A stretch of DNA of 64,000 nt from Mauremys mutica (Eukaryota; Chordata; Testudines; Geoemydidae). The stretch is taken from NCBI RefSeq assembly GCF_020497125.1, contig NC_059082.1:23210965-23274964 (forward strand), given 5' to 3'. Made by a program: the position numbers and the translations under genes. The notes under the pieces are model-generated. The model had not been told where the DNA came from, made no database searches, and saw nothing but the letters and a program-made list of their open reading frames with translations. Position 1 is the stretch's first letter. Every line of letters starts with the position of its first letter. Positions 24,512 through 36,774 of the stretch are shown here, piece after piece.

Positions 24512-26241
24512 CAAAACTGTAAATATTCACATGAAAACAATACCTAATGGATCTTTACCATTCTCTGTGAGTCCCCTCAGCTCCCAAAGCTTTAGGTTGT
24601 GTATGGTTTTCATGAAATATTAAATAAGTAAAGCCAGCACAACAGTCAAAGGAAAATCTAACAGACTGGCCATACACATCTAACGAGTAAAGAAATGGAA
24701 ATATGTAGAGTTTATGTAAGTACATTAGTGGTCAGAAATTAATAGTACTTTAGGTGTGTTTTAAAGCATTGAAATAAAAAAAATGAAAGAACCTAATATA
24801 TTCTGAAAATTTATTTTTGTTAAAGGCATTTAATTAAATGAAAAAACCCCTCATTTAAGTTCTTACAAAACACACAACTCTAGTATACTAAATAGAATAG
24901 TCCTCACTGTTAGCACTGAGCCAGTATAAGCAGTTAATACATTGAAATAGCAATCACTAGTTAATGAAATCCAGCCTTAGAAAGGGTCGTTTTAGAGTTC
25001 TGCAATAACCAATGAAAATTGCATGCAAACATTATGATCATTTGTTATCATTATAAATTGTGATAATGTCATGGCTGACGTACAAAGATGATGACCTGAA
25101 AGGCCATGACATTATGACATTACATTTTATCAATAATGAAAAATTGCTTCTTTTGCATGATTGTACCATAGGTGAAAGTGGATCCCAGAAAGACTCTAGG
25201 TTGTGCAGTTCACTAGTGCCTGAAAGGAAAACAAAAATAAATAAGGAAGTAATCCTGTGTGAAATTTTACAGCCTTATCACCGTCATGATAGCAAATGGG
25301 GGCCTGCAGGCAGCGGTGATCTGTGCGCATAGAAGAAATTAATTTATTTAATTTGTATACAAAAACAGAGTCCCCTATGCCTCAGCCTCTGATGCATTTA
25401 CATCTATAAAAAAAATGAAGGCACATTTTGAGCCTAAGGCCTTCCCCTTTGTTGGGGGCAGAGTAGAGTTGCGTAGGTTTCAGAGTTGCATAGTTTCACA
25501 GGGGGAGTATTAGGAAGGACTGTGCCCATCGTGAGCTTCCTGGTGCACGTGGTGGGGGACATGTCTGCTGATACACTCCTTTAGGGGGACATCATATTGC
25601 CTCCTGTGTGATGTTCTTGCTCTGTGGCCTGCTGCAGAGAAAGCGTCGGGGCATAGCCTCCCCTTCTCCCTGCCTCTTTGGGGCATTTTGTGGGTCTGGG
25701 CAGTATGGGGAAGGAGTTCCTACTCCTCAAATGTGCCTGCCCCTTACAAAGGCTGTGCAGTCTCCCCACCATGCTATATCCGTTTAAGCACCGGCCTAGG
25801 GTAGGCACACAATTAGCAGCAATAAATTAACATCTTGTCAACAATGGGCTGTCAGATGAGCCCCCAAGCCCCGCTGCTGCCATTTCATCATAAAGAGAGT
25901 AAACTCAAAGCAGCATCTCCTACCAGCTGCCCAGGCAACCCTTGTACAATGTTCCTTTCATATCATCCCACCTCTGGCAAAGGCCTGACCGAACAGATAG
26001 TCCTTACTCTGTGCCATGTAGATCAACTAACATGGGCTTTCTGAACTAGCAAAGGCAGAGAGCTCAGACTCAAGTCATCATTAGCTGATTTAACTCAAGA
26101 TTTAGATTTTGATTTTAGGCCTAGTCCTAAATTCCTTGCACATCTAGAACTCCCGCCGTCATGCTTAATGGGCAAAGACTTAGACTAGCTTTCAACTTTT
26201 CACATTTGGTCAATATGTCTTGCAAATAAAGCGTATATTGA

Positions 26242-26390
26242 CTTCTCTGTGCCTCAGTTGCCCATCTCTAAGACGGGTATAATATTTACTGATGTTTCAG
26301 AGATGCTACAGCTTAAAATGTATGTCTTGTTTTAATTGTTTGGAGATTCTCAGATAAAAAGGGTGCTACGTATTACTAGTATTTGTCAGA
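26242..26390 (+). mobile_element. MIR-type SINE 3' fragment
   Basis: CTTCTCTGTGCCTCAGTTGC, then CCATCTCTAAGACGGGTATA, is the conserved core of MIR elements (..CTCTGTGCCTCAGTTTCCTC..ATCTGTAAAATGGG..). It is followed by a diverged tail. The tRNA-derived head is missing. Confidence 0.6.
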
Positions 26391-28239
26391 ACAACTTTAT
26401 AGTGAAATATGAAGATTTAAAAAAAATCTTATTTAAGGCTAAGTCCTATGTTACAATATTAAGACCAAACAAAGGAGAGTTGATCATTTTAGTGGCTGGT
26501 TTACCAAGGTTGTAATATTTACAAGTAGTCATGTGCAGTGATGACTTCCCAGCAAATCATGTACATGGTGATTGTCTGAGAGCTTGGAAAAAAAATTAAA
26601 GCAAAATGTAGAGGTATAACGGTCCCTTCTTCATCCCCCTCAACTGCACTTATTCTATCAGACATCAATAAAGATCAGGACACCGCACTACACATATAAA
26701 CCATGGAGTGAAACTCTAATATAAAAACTGGAAAGGAATGTAAAATCTTTAGATTTTTGGGTGTAAAATAGATTGTTTTATTTTATCTTTTATGCAAGTG
26801 TTTCATGGCAGGAACATAAAATATCCTATTTGAAGCCAACTTTTCACAGTCTCTGCTTCTGTACAGGCTTTGTTGATATCACCCTTTCAATCAATCTCTC
26901 CGTAGGAATTAAAAACAATAGCACCTTAGAGTTGAAAATGTAAAGAAATTCTGTCTCAATTCCAATGGAAACGAGTGTCTTGGTAGCAGTGACAGAAAGC
27001 TGCTTTTCGACATGCTGGATGGGAGTTGGCAGAAAGAATGGCTTGGACCCGTTTTAACCTAAGATGTTCACTTTTGTGTTGATGTTTGCTTCTGCTGGTG
27101 GTATGAAATCCCAGGGCATCTGCCAAGATGTATTGCTTAATGTTCTCTGCTTTTCAAAGGTTCAGTAAGCAAAAGGGGTTATCCTGAGCAAGCTACTGTG
27201 ACTATGACAGGAGCAAAACACCTCTGTGTATAAATTTGAAACCTTTAACCTTTTAACTGTCAAATTTCAATATTTCCGGTCACAGTGTTAAATGCATCCT
27301 AGTATTTTTATTGAAAGTGTTTCTAGTGTGCCTGATGAAAAAAAATCAAAGTTTGCTTTTATATTTATACACTGTTAGTAAGTTGTTAAAAGAAGAATAA
27401 AACAAGGTGACTGCCAGCCATATTTTGTATTAGTGTAAGCTTTACAGCTTCAGCATAATAAAACAGGATCCCTGTTTTCTCTATAGCTTATGATGTACGC
27501 TAAATGACGTAGTGTTATTGCTGCTTTAATATACACTACAGCTTAATAATGATAAACATACTGTAGTATGCCTAGTCCAAGGTTCAAAAGGCCAGAACGG
27601 AAAGGAATATAGGAAAATACTGGATAAAATGTGACCTTAAAAAGCCTTTCAGCTTAAAATCCAGTTTCAGCTCCTCCAGATACCAGTATTGTCTTAAATA
27701 TTTAGTCTTAGTTCATATTCTCTGTCCTTCTGTACAAAAACAGGGCTACTATCACTGACAGATACAGTGTCTTTAAATTGTCCTACATAGAAATACAATT
27801 ATATTTTGGTATATTTTTCTACTCTATCCAATTTTGTGGACATGTCTTCCATCATTCCATCATAAAGACCTTTATGACAGCAACTGGGTGAAAAAAACTA
27901 ATGGTTTCAGAAAGCCATTTTCCTTTCAAACAGTAAGTAAATATTATCAGAGATGTGTGTGACAATGATAGAGAAAGCGGACTTACAGAGCAGCCATTTC
28001 TAGGAGACTCATTTGACTCTTGCTCTCATTTTATTCAGAGTAGACATGGCCATGCATTTCAGATGGGAGTTTTTAAGAATACGTTTATTAAACTAGAGGA
28101 TGTTATGAAATAGAACACATTAAAGATCAGTGGGTAGTAAATTATCCCATACCAGCTTCTTTCTAGGTAAAGCTAACAGTTTAATTGTCAGCTAGCATTT
28201 GGCTTGCACCCAGTCCCGCTCCCATTGAAGTTAGTGAAA

Positions 28240-28466
28240 TAGAATCACAGAACTGGAAGGGACCTCGAATGGTCATCTAGTCCAGTCCCCTGAACTCATG
28301 GCAGGACTAAGTATTATCTAGGCCATTCCTGACAAGTGTTTGTCTAACCTGCTCTTAAAAATCTCCAATGATGGAGACTCCACAACCTCCCAAGGCAATT
28401 TATTCCAGTGCTTAACCACCCTGACAGCTAGGAAGTTTTTCCTAATGTCCAACCCAAACCTCCTAT
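28240..28466 (-). mobile_element. CR1 LINE 3' end
   Basis: Read on the minus strand, this begins in the CR1 3' region with GTTGGACATTAGGAAAAACT. It continues through GTGGTTAAGCACTGGAATAA, GGAGATTTTTAAGAGCAGGT and TCCTGCCATGAGTTCAGGGG, and ends GGTCCCTTCCAGTTCTGTGA then TTCTAT, the CR1 terminal octamer region. It covers the last coding bases and 3' UTR only. Preservation is good, so this is a comparatively recent, 5'-truncated insertion. Confidence 0.9.
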
Positions 28467-28529
28467 ATAAGGGGAAATGGGCCCCTTATATGTATGATGC
28501 AGAAACTAAATAATTGAAACCTACAATGG

Positions 28530-28586
28530 GGCCAAATCCTGCTTACTGTTGAAGCCAATGTGAGTACGGCAGGCAGGATTTGGGCC
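28530..28586. repeat. Short hairpin MITE (GGCCAAATCCTGC)
   Basis: GGCCAAATCCTGCTTAC on the left is mirrored by GGCAGGATTTGGGCC on the right, with a short loop containing TTGAAGCCAATG. A typical minimal palindromic MITE. Confidence 0.65.
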
Positions 28587-28723
28587 ACGGTTAGACACTG
28601 CTGCCATGTAGGAAACCAATGTTTAGGAATAACATGAAGATCAAAGGCCCAAGTCTGATATTTCTTGACCTAATTTTATAGCAGTGTAAAGCTATTGGCT
28701 TGAACTTACTCTAGATTTACATC

Positions 28724-28822
28724 AACTCTACCCTCCAGTGCACTGGCAGGTGGGAAGTTCTCTGCCCCAGGATGCTGACTGGTGTGTATTACTTCCCTCA
28801 GGGGAACAAGGGGCAGCAGGGA
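28724..28822 (+). repeat. 99-bp direct repeat, copy A
   Basis: This segment, including CCCTCCAGTGCACTGGCAGG, matches 29,570-29,668 over 99 aligned bases with 7 substitutions and no gaps. Flanks do not resemble each other. It is either two fragments of one dispersed repeat or a local duplication 846 bp apart. Confidence 0.85.
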
Positions 28823-29569
28823 GATCAGAATGAGATCCTAAGAGCCAATTTCTCCACATGTGTGGATCACATTCAAATCACTGGGAACTTCCTGAATGCA
28901 TCCAAGGACAGAATTTGGCCCTAAGCCAATACTTGACTTGTCATGGAAATGATACATGGGGACTAGGGAGGCAGGTAAGGGAGAGGACAGAACTCCCTCT
29001 TTAACTGACTCCACTTTACCAGGAGATCCAAGTAGCAACATCTGACCATCCTGGAGGGTGAAGTCCTTACTTTCGTACTGCCTCCTTTGGGGCAGTGTGC
29101 GTCTTCCCTGAGTGCAGGAATTATGATGAGTGGATTTTATGCAGGGAGGCTCCTTGTATTTTCCTCTCATCACCCCTCCCCCACCCGGCAATGTACACCT
29201 ATGCAAAGACCAGTGACAGTCATACCCACAGGCGTTGTTTGGTGAGAAGTCAATTGGGAGCCAGTGAAGACAGGTGATTTTGTACCTCTTTCAGCTGAAT
29301 CAAGAGTTCCAAAGTCTAACTGCTGTACCCAGGGATATCATGTAAATTTGTGACAGTCATAGAATAAGTACCTGGAAATGAATACAAGGATAACTACTTT
29401 TGCACAGAGCTAGATATAATATAGCTAATGTCATTCTTTGTGGCCCATCCTAATATGGGTGTGTGCAGACCTACTGGGCTGTAAAACCTTCCTACCCTTG
29501 TGTAGCCTGCCTGGGCACTGGTGGGAGGTGCTACTCCTCCTGCAAGCAGGGGGTAGAGAGAGGGCAGAG

Positions 29570-29668
29570 AACTCTGCCCTCCAGTGCACTGGCAGGTGGA
29601 AAGTTATCTGCCCCAGGATGCTGTTTGGTGTATATTACTTCCCTCAGGGAAACAAGGGGCAGCAGGGA
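29570..29668 (+). repeat. 99-bp direct repeat, copy B
   Basis: This is the second copy of the 28,724-28,822 segment (about 93 percent identical by eye). The repeat contains a small internal palindrome, CCAGTGCACTGG. No known family was recognised. Confidence 0.85.
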
Positions 29669-30505
29669 AAGAACTGACTGTCTGAGCCTCAGCCTAGTTG
29701 TTAATGATTTAAGGATGATGCAATACACATAAGTGATATAGGAGAACTGTTTCAGAACACCAGGCAGGACAGCATAACAGAATGGAAACTGATTATGTAA
29801 AACCTGGGAGAGGGTGGATGTAGCAGGCTGGTTAGTGATGTGACTCGTGAGCAGTGTAGCACACTTTGGTGTCTGACTTTTTAGAAGCAGGGCACAGCAG
29901 GCTGCAACATTGTAGACTTTCAAAACTGAAATAAAAGGCCAGCTCTTGTTCCATTCCTTTTGTGCCTGAATGGAACATGAACATTCCTGTCATTTTACAG
30001 TACAGTCTACATTCCCCTCTGTATGTATGTATTACATACAAAAATACTAAGTTAAAACAAAGTTATTTAGGTTGCAAAGTCAGGCATCCAAAATTAGGGA
30101 AATTCCAGGTTTATGGTCGTTGTGCAACCTTAATTCTGGCCCCTGGTGTATCCAACCAGTGCAATGAATGAGGCAGTGGGCTACAGAAAAAATAGTGTGC
30201 GATAAGACCGTATCACTATTCATATGCACAAGAGGGGCAAATGAAGGTGGTTTACATGTGACATTTCCTAAATTTCCAGTACTTGACTTTGTAACAAACT
30301 TTTTAATGCCTTTTAAAATATATAATTTCCTACGTGGGTTTTTTCCCCAAAAAAGATTTAAAAAAGACTATTATACACTACTGTAAAAAACTCTTCCTCC
30401 TTGCATCATCATCAGGGCTCTAACTATGACCCGTCAGCATTGCAGCACCACATGCAACCCCTGAGCTACAGAACTAGCAGCTGGAGAAGGCTGTTATCCT
30501 ACAGT

Positions 30506-30818
30506 CAGGGGCGGCTCTAGAAAATAGGCTGCCCCAAGCAACCGTGCGCAGCGCCGCCCCTTCCCCGGTCCCGCGGCCAGTCCCCTCTTCGCGCGGCTCC
30601 GGCTGAGCTCCCGCAGGCATGCCTGCGGGAGCTCAACTGGAGCCGCGGGAAGAGGGGACCCGCCGCAGTCATGCCTGTGGCAGGTCCGCTCGTCCCGGGC
30701 TCTGGTGGACCTCCCGCAGACATGCCTGTGGCAGGTCCACCGGAGCCAAATGCCGCCCCCCAGGGAAAGGGCCGCCCCACGCGCCTGCTTGGCGCGCTGG
30801 GGTCTAGAGCCGGCCCTG
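30506..30818. mobile_element. hAT MITE, CAGGGGCGGC termini, perfect 8-bp TSD
   Basis: The ends are CAGGGGCGGCTCTAG and CTAGAGCCGGCCCTG. Flanking CCTACAGT at 30,498-30,505 and again at 30,819-30,826 is a perfect 8-bp duplication. The GC-rich interior folds on itself (GGCTCC..GAGCTCCCGCAGGCATG against CATGCCTGCGGGAGCTC..GGAGCC around 30,596-30,645) and has repeats of ATGCCTGTGGCAGGTCC. It has no transposase, so it depends on an hAT enzyme elsewhere. The intact target duplication suggests a fairly young copy. Confidence 0.9.
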
Positions 30819-30826
30819 CCTACAGT

Positions 30827-32605
30827 ATGGACACTTGGGGCTATGCGCTAGATCCAGGGGCTGCTAACAAGAAGCCCAGCTTGGCCAAGTTCTCTTTCCT
30901 CTGTCAGCCTGGGAGGTTGGGGTCTCCTGCCCCATTTGGTACCCCCAGAGGGCAGCATGGGCTCCTGGGGCCCATGTGCTGCGCGTGGGATGGATTTATA
31001 GGGGAGCCTGGCCTGAGCTGGGGGAGTTCCTGCCCTATATAATGCCCCTGCATAAGAGGATGGGACACTGGGGCCTTATGCTGGGCCTGGGGTTGTGGTC
31101 AGATATGGGAGTAGGGCCGCTGCCAGGCATTCCCAGTGCAGCATGCGCCGCTGTTGCGTTGGTGGCCGTGTGGGCCTGGTCTTAGAATGTTCATGTTCAG
31201 TTATTTTGGCAGGCTGCCATCACCTTCCTGAGAGACAAGTGAGAGAAGAGAAATGGTGATTTTAACAGTTTGTAACTCAGCTAAATGTGAATGGAATTTC
31301 ATGGGATAAAGAAAAGACAGTTCTCTAACTCAAGGGCTTTTCCTCTGCCAAATTTCCTAGGCCTGCTGAAAATAAAAGAAGTATCAGATCTTCTCAAAGA
31401 AAGGTCTTTTATAATGGAAAGTGTTAGGCATTTTAAATGTAGAAATTGCTATCAACTCCCCTTATAATTCAGCTGTGTGCTATAGTGAGGGTATACAAAA
31501 TATATATATATAGTAAAAATTCCTATGAAGGCAAGAGTATGAGAGGTATTAGGGCAACAAGTGAATTTGGGCCAAATCTTGCTTGCTTTCCATACACAAC
31601 TACAGTGGCTTAGTGTATGAGGTGAAGGAGATTTGACATTTATTCTGTTTCATACTTCCTGCCTTAGAGAGTAAGTATGAATTATAAAAGGAAACAACGG
31701 GTTATAATTAGTGCAAGAAAAATAGGACAATAGAAATTTTCCCCTGTGAAGATCATAATGTTTGAGGAGGTGTAAAAGTACTTCACTGGGTCTATAATAT
31801 TGGGCATGGATTCCTTATTGGCCTGCTTACATCTCAAGAACAAATGAACAGGGTAAGAAATGATGATTGTCTGTGTATTGTATCTTGATGTGCAGCTCCA
31901 AACATCAATATTTCCTTTTACTCTAAACAGTGCCCATGAAACTAGGACTGCATTCACCTTGCGGCGGTAATCAAAGGAATGGAAATGAGAGTGACAATAT
32001 ATTGAGGATGAAAAGATATGAAGCATTAAAAGTCTTTAACAGTTAATGAAAAAGATTGTAATACGGAAAGAAAATGGCACCAAACTCTTGCTGTAATTTG
32101 AAACCTTATTGATGAAAAACATATCAGGGCTGGCTATGTTGCATTAATTCTACATTTTTTTATATTGGGTCAGGCTTCACATGCATTAATGTTTTCACCC
32201 TATCTGGCACCCAGTATCTTCAACTGGTATGTACACTAGGGCTGGAATTTCCAATAGGACTCAGCTCCCACAGTTGGTGAGATTTTTCGAAGAGCTCAGC
32301 ATGTTATATGTTCATTGAACTCATCTGAAATGTAGGTGCCTAAGTGGGTTCTGAGCTCTTTTGAAAATCTGGCCTCTTTTGTGGAAGCTGAGCCCTTGAA
32401 AATCTGGGCCTAAGCTCTTTTGAAGTGCTGGGCCCTCGCAATAATATGTTGAGTGCAAACCAGACTAGCCACATAGCTAATTGCTAGATTTGCACAAGAT
32501 GTTAATCTAATATGGTTTAGTAGCTATTCATTTCACTACTTTTTTATAAGGCAGAAAAATATAGCACCAAAGAAAACAATTCTCTTGCACTAATGGCCTC
32601 ATAGA
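30827..32605. other. Gene-free; GC-rich first 370 bases unassigned
   Basis: 30,827-31,190 is GC-rich and contains two loosely similar passages: GACACTTGGGGCTATGCGCT near 30,830 and GACACTGGGGCCTTATGCTG near 31,065. I cannot name a family. The remainder is AT-rich, with a TA run at about 31,500. A degraded hairpin repeat carrying CTCTTTTGAAAATCTGG-type words lies at about 32,240-32,425. Confidence 0.5.
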
Positions 32606-33316
32606 AGCCTGGTCTACACTAGGCGTTTAAACTGGTTTTAGGAGCGTAAAACCGATTTAACGCCACACCCATCCACACTGAGAGGCCCTTTATATCGATA
32701 TAAAGGGCTTTTTAAACCGGTTTCTGTACTCCTCCCTAAAGAGAGGAGTAGCGCTAGTATTGGTATTACCATATCGGATTAGGTTTAGTGTGGCCGCAAA
32801 TCGACAGTATTGGTCTCCGGGTGGTATCCCACAGTGCACCACTGACCGCTCTGGACAGCAATCTGAACTCAGATGCAATGGCCAGGTAGACAGGAAAAGC
32901 CCCGCGAACTTTTGAATATTTCCTGTTTGCCCTGCATGGAGCTCCGATCAGCACGGGTGGCGATGCAGTCTGAAATCAAAATAAAAAAAGAGCTCCAGCA
33001 TGGACCATGCGGATGTGATTGCAGTAAGGGCAGGCAAATCTGTTCTATCAGCGCTCCGTTACAGAAGACGAAATTCAAAATCATTTAAAAAAAATCTCCA
33101 GACAGACGCCATAGCAGGGACTCAGCGCACTGCTGCATGACAAGCGTAACGGAAAGCCAAAGAATCAAATGGACGCTCATGGACTGGAGGACTCAAGCTA
33201 TCCCACAGTTCCTGCAGTATCCGAAAAGCATTTGCATTCTTGGCTGAGCTCCAAATGCTTCTAGGGTCAAAAACAGTGTCCGCGGTGGGTCAGGGCATAG
33301 CTCGGCAATTTACGCA

Positions 33317-33328
33317 CCCCCCCCCCCC
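33317..33328 (+). repeat. C12 homopolymer
   Basis: Twelve consecutive C inside the Harbinger-like element. It is probably length-variable and prone to sequencing error. Confidence 0.9.
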
Positions 33329-33460
33329 AGAAGTGAAAGGGAAAACAATCCTCTCTTGACTCTTTTACATGTCACCCTATCTTTACTGAATGCTGCAGAT
33401 AGACGCGATGCTGCAGCACTCAACACCAACATCCTTGCTCCCCCTCCCGCCATGGGTGGC

Positions 33461-34251
33461 TGATGGTGCAGTAAGACTGATATCCATTGTCATCATCAGC
33501 CTATTGGCACATGGGGCAGTGCAAAAGGACTGGTAACCATGCCGACTAGCATCCGTTAGGTCTATCAAGGGTGGCTGGCCCTAATTTTTCCTGGTAGATG
33601 GTGCAGTATGGCTGGTAACCGTCCTCATCATAGCAACAGGGGGCTGAGCTCCATCAGCCCCCACCCTTCATGTGTAAAGAAAAGATTCAATTGCCCCTGG
33701 ACTAGCAGCGCGATGCTGGGCTCCTCTCCTCCACACTTCTTAATGTCCTGTCTGGACTATCATAGCAGCTGGAGGCTGCCTTCCACTCATTTCTCACTAA
33801 CAAGTCACTGTGTCTTATTCCTGCATTCTTTATTACTTCATCACACAAGTGGGGGGGACAATGCTACGGTAGCCCAGGAAGGCTGGGGGAAGAACGGAAT
33901 CAACAGGTGGAGTTGTTGCAGGAGCACCCCCTGTGAATAGCATACAGCTCATAATTTCTGCTGGATCTGACACAGAGCAGCTGTGCTCTCTGGTTCTATG
34001 ATACAGTGGTTCTCTAGTACACTTGCCCAAATTCTAGACAGGACTGATTCTATTTTTAGATACCAAAAAGGAGGGATTGACTCAGGGAGTCATTCCCAAT
34101 TTTGGCTTTTGCGCCCCTGGCTAAGAGCAGCCAGGGGCACTTATGACAGCAACAGATGGTGCAGTGCAAAAGGACTGGTAACCATGATCATCTTTTTACC
34201 AATTTATGGATTGGTAGATGGTACAGTATGGTTGGTAACCATCTCTGCTGT
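33461..34251 (+). repeat. Five degenerate motif copies inside the Harbinger-like element
   Basis: The motif GATGGTGCAGTATGGCTGGT, followed by AACC(A/G)T, appears at about 33,461, 33,511 (as ATGGGGCAGTG..), 33,595, 34,155 and 34,216. Two forms alternate: a short one (GCAGTATGGCTGGTAACC) and a longer one with GCAAAAGGACTGGTAACC. They are unevenly spaced rather than strictly tandem. Function is unknown; internal repeats of this kind can be transposase-binding or recombination-generated. Confidence 0.7.
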
Positions 34252-36500
34252 CATGCAAAAGCAAAAGCATGCTGCTGTGTAGCGCTGCTGAATTGCCTGT
34301 GTCAGCGGCATCTAGTACACATACGGTGACAGTCACAAAAGGCAAAACAGGCTCCATGATTGCCATGCTATGGCATCTGCCAGGGCAATCCAGGGAAAAA
34401 AGCCGCGAAATGCTTGTCTGCCGTTGCTTTCCCAGAGGAAGGAGTGACTGACGACATTTACCCAGAACCACCCGCGACAATGATTTTTGCCCCATCAGGC
34501 ACTGGGATCTCAACCCGGAAATTCCAAGGGGCGGGGGAGGCTGCGGGAACTATGGGATAGCTACGGAATAGCTACCCACAGTGCAACGCTCCAGAAGTCG
34601 ATGCTAGCCTCGGACCGTGGACGCACACCACCGATTTAATGTGTTTAGTGTGGCCGCGCGCACTTGATTTTATACAATCTGTTTTACAAAACCGGTTTAT
34701 GCAAATTCGGAATAGTCCCGTAGTGTAGACGTGCCCTTAGACTTGAAATACTTTTAGAAGGAACAGAACCAGGATTATTATGGTCCTACAATTATAAGAG
34801 CCCCCTTGACAAGGGCAGAACTAAATCTGCATTAGAGAGGGAAAGTAAATTTGAAGAAATGCAATGGAAGCTGCCTTCCAAGCCTCCATCTGAGAAGGAT
34901 CTGAGGAGTATGAACTACAAAGAGTCAGTAGCCAGGTTCAGATATGATGATCTGCAATTCTCTGAGCCTCAGCTTCTTGGCTATGTGACTAAGTAAAGCC
35001 TAAAGTCTGAATTTGGGCCTAGGAGGTTAGAAAAAATTGTGGTAAAATTGAAGTTTTAATAGATGAAGATGTTTAAGATTAGAGCTGGGCTTGAGTTACA
35101 AAATTTGCATCTAGAACCTGCTCTGAACTTCCTCAAAGTTTAAGTGTTTCTGGGTCTTGATGGAACATGAAGACAATACATGTAGTTTTCCAGGTGTTGG
35201 TTGTCACTTGGCTCTGCAGAGATGTTGGAAGAGCAGTCCACACATTTTTTGTTGTTGATAAAAATAAGATTCACTGATCTCCCAAATGAAGGAAATGCAT
35301 TGTTCACAGTTGGATAAAGGTGCTGGTTACTTTTGGTCTATGAATCAGCTCAAGTAATCTTGAATGTCTGAATGTACCTGCTCCAGACACGTTGGCAGCA
35401 GCAGCTCCTGGAGTCAAAGGTTCAAATTCACTTCTTATTATGAATGTTCCATACATTTTCCCTCCTTGATTTTTATACTTGCAGATAGAAAACGTCAGTG
35501 ACTTGCCATTCCTTGCACTGTGGTTCACTGCTCCATGCACAGAGCTGGAGTTTCACTAGAGAGGAGCTGAGGTAACCGAGACAGATCTGGAGAGTGTTAA
35601 ACAAAAATTGCCTGCCAGCTTTCAGGGAGAGAAGGTTATACTGAACCTCCACCATCGCTAAATGTTTCTTGTAAGCATGTGTGCTGCCTGCATCTGTTGA
35701 TCAATTCTATTTCCCATATTACAAATTTCAAAGTTTGAGAGATTTCAGATGGCTGCAGCATAGTCACCACTTTAATGAAACAGAGAAAGGGACTTTTAAA
35801 TAGATTTCAGTCTACACTGTTATACATCTGGCAATGTCCACCACCTTTACTCAGCACTGCTCACCTTTTGGAGTTGCCTCATAGTACAGCCCCAGGTACA
35901 GCATTTTAGGGATAAACCTTCATCTGCCTAAATATCTCAGTACTTGTTGCAAATACAGAAACAAATAACTAATGTATCAGTTTAACAAATGCACTCCAAG
36001 GTCAGGACTTTGAACCAATCACATCTTTCTTAGGTATTGCAGAGGTGTGCACCCATGACATGTTAGCTAGGAACTTCGGGAAACATTTTCACAGTGCTTA
36101 AATGACTTACGGGCCTAAGTTCCATTTTCAAAATGACTTAGGCACTTAGGAACAAATCCCACTGATTTTTAATGAGCCTTCAACTCCTAGGTCATTTCTG
36201 AACATGGGACTTAGCTGTTTTTGAAAATTTTGCCCTTAGTTCTAAAGTGAAAAACTGCTAGTTTCATGTATGTGTTCCATTCTGAGTGTCACTTCCAGTT
36301 TTCACATGGTATATGAGTGATCTTACAGTTACCTCAGTAGCATCATTAAAACCTGTTGTGACCTCGACATGTTGAAGTAACATAGAATTAAAGATGTAGT
36401 CACGGAAAGAGAAAGAGTACTGTAGGTATAACGTAGATGGAATGCCAGGAAAAGGCTTTAAATAGGTTGTCAATCTGTGTCTGGTCCTTTATATTGTTGT

Positions 36501-36540
36501 TCGGTAGCTCAGTCTTCAACCACTAGACCACTGCACCACA
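36501..36540 (-). mobile_element. tRNA-like SINE head fragment (MIR-like)
   Basis: On the minus strand it reads GTGGTGCAGTGGTCTAGTGG, then TTGAAGACTGAGCTACC, resembling the tRNA-derived head of MIR-type SINEs. It is too short and lacks an acceptor stem, so it is not a functional tRNA gene. Confidence 0.4.
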
Positions 36541-36774
36541 GGTAATAAATGAGAAATTTCGAGGGCTATTGAACCCTGTAAATTTTCACAGTGGATCAGC
36601 ACAAAGTTATTTAGCACAGGTGTTTTGGTAATTGCGTTACATTGGGAAAAATCCACAGTACACATTTGGCTTCAGACTCATCTGTGTAGTGTCAGTGCAA
36701 TGGCTGTCATAGAAACACGCAGAAATATCCATTTAATTTATTTCAAGCTTCCAAACTGGCAATGATAGAAGGCA

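Larger units (their letters stand above)
23852..28239. other. Gene-free stretch with two small repeats
   Basis: No coding segment was supported. It holds a hairpin MITE at 24,415-24,511, an exact 13-bp inverted repeat (25,063-25,075 with 25,103-25,115) and a MIR fragment at 26,242-26,390. The slightly GC-richer section 25,440-25,800 was not assignable. Confidence 0.55.
32606..34736. mobile_element. 2.1-kb non-autonomous Harbinger-like element
   Basis: The left end includes GGTCTACACTAGGCGTTTAA then ACTGGTTTT. The right end, read in reverse, is GGGCACGTCTACACTACGGG, with AAAACCGGTTTATGC nearby. GTCTACACTA and the AAAC(C/T)GGTTTT sub-terminal box are therefore inverted repeats. Sub-terminal boxes TTTAGTGTGGCCGC and ACCGATTTAA occur near both ends. 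TTA follows the right end at 34,737-34,739, but the left flank is AGA, so a TTA duplication is not confirmed. The whole resembles a large MITE-like element abundant in turtles (recall). The interior has no transposase domain; it carries repeated TGGTGCAGTA..CTGGTAACC motifs (separate entry). Confidence 0.75.

Noticed and set aside
28724..29668. Pair of LTRs of a short retroelement
   Set aside because: The two 99-bp copies lack TG..CA ends and target duplications, and the sequence between them holds no primer-binding or coding hallmarks.
36501..36540. tRNA gene
   Set aside because: Only a tRNA-like head is present on the minus strand. There is no acceptor stem, T-arm or full cloverleaf, so a SINE fragment explains it.
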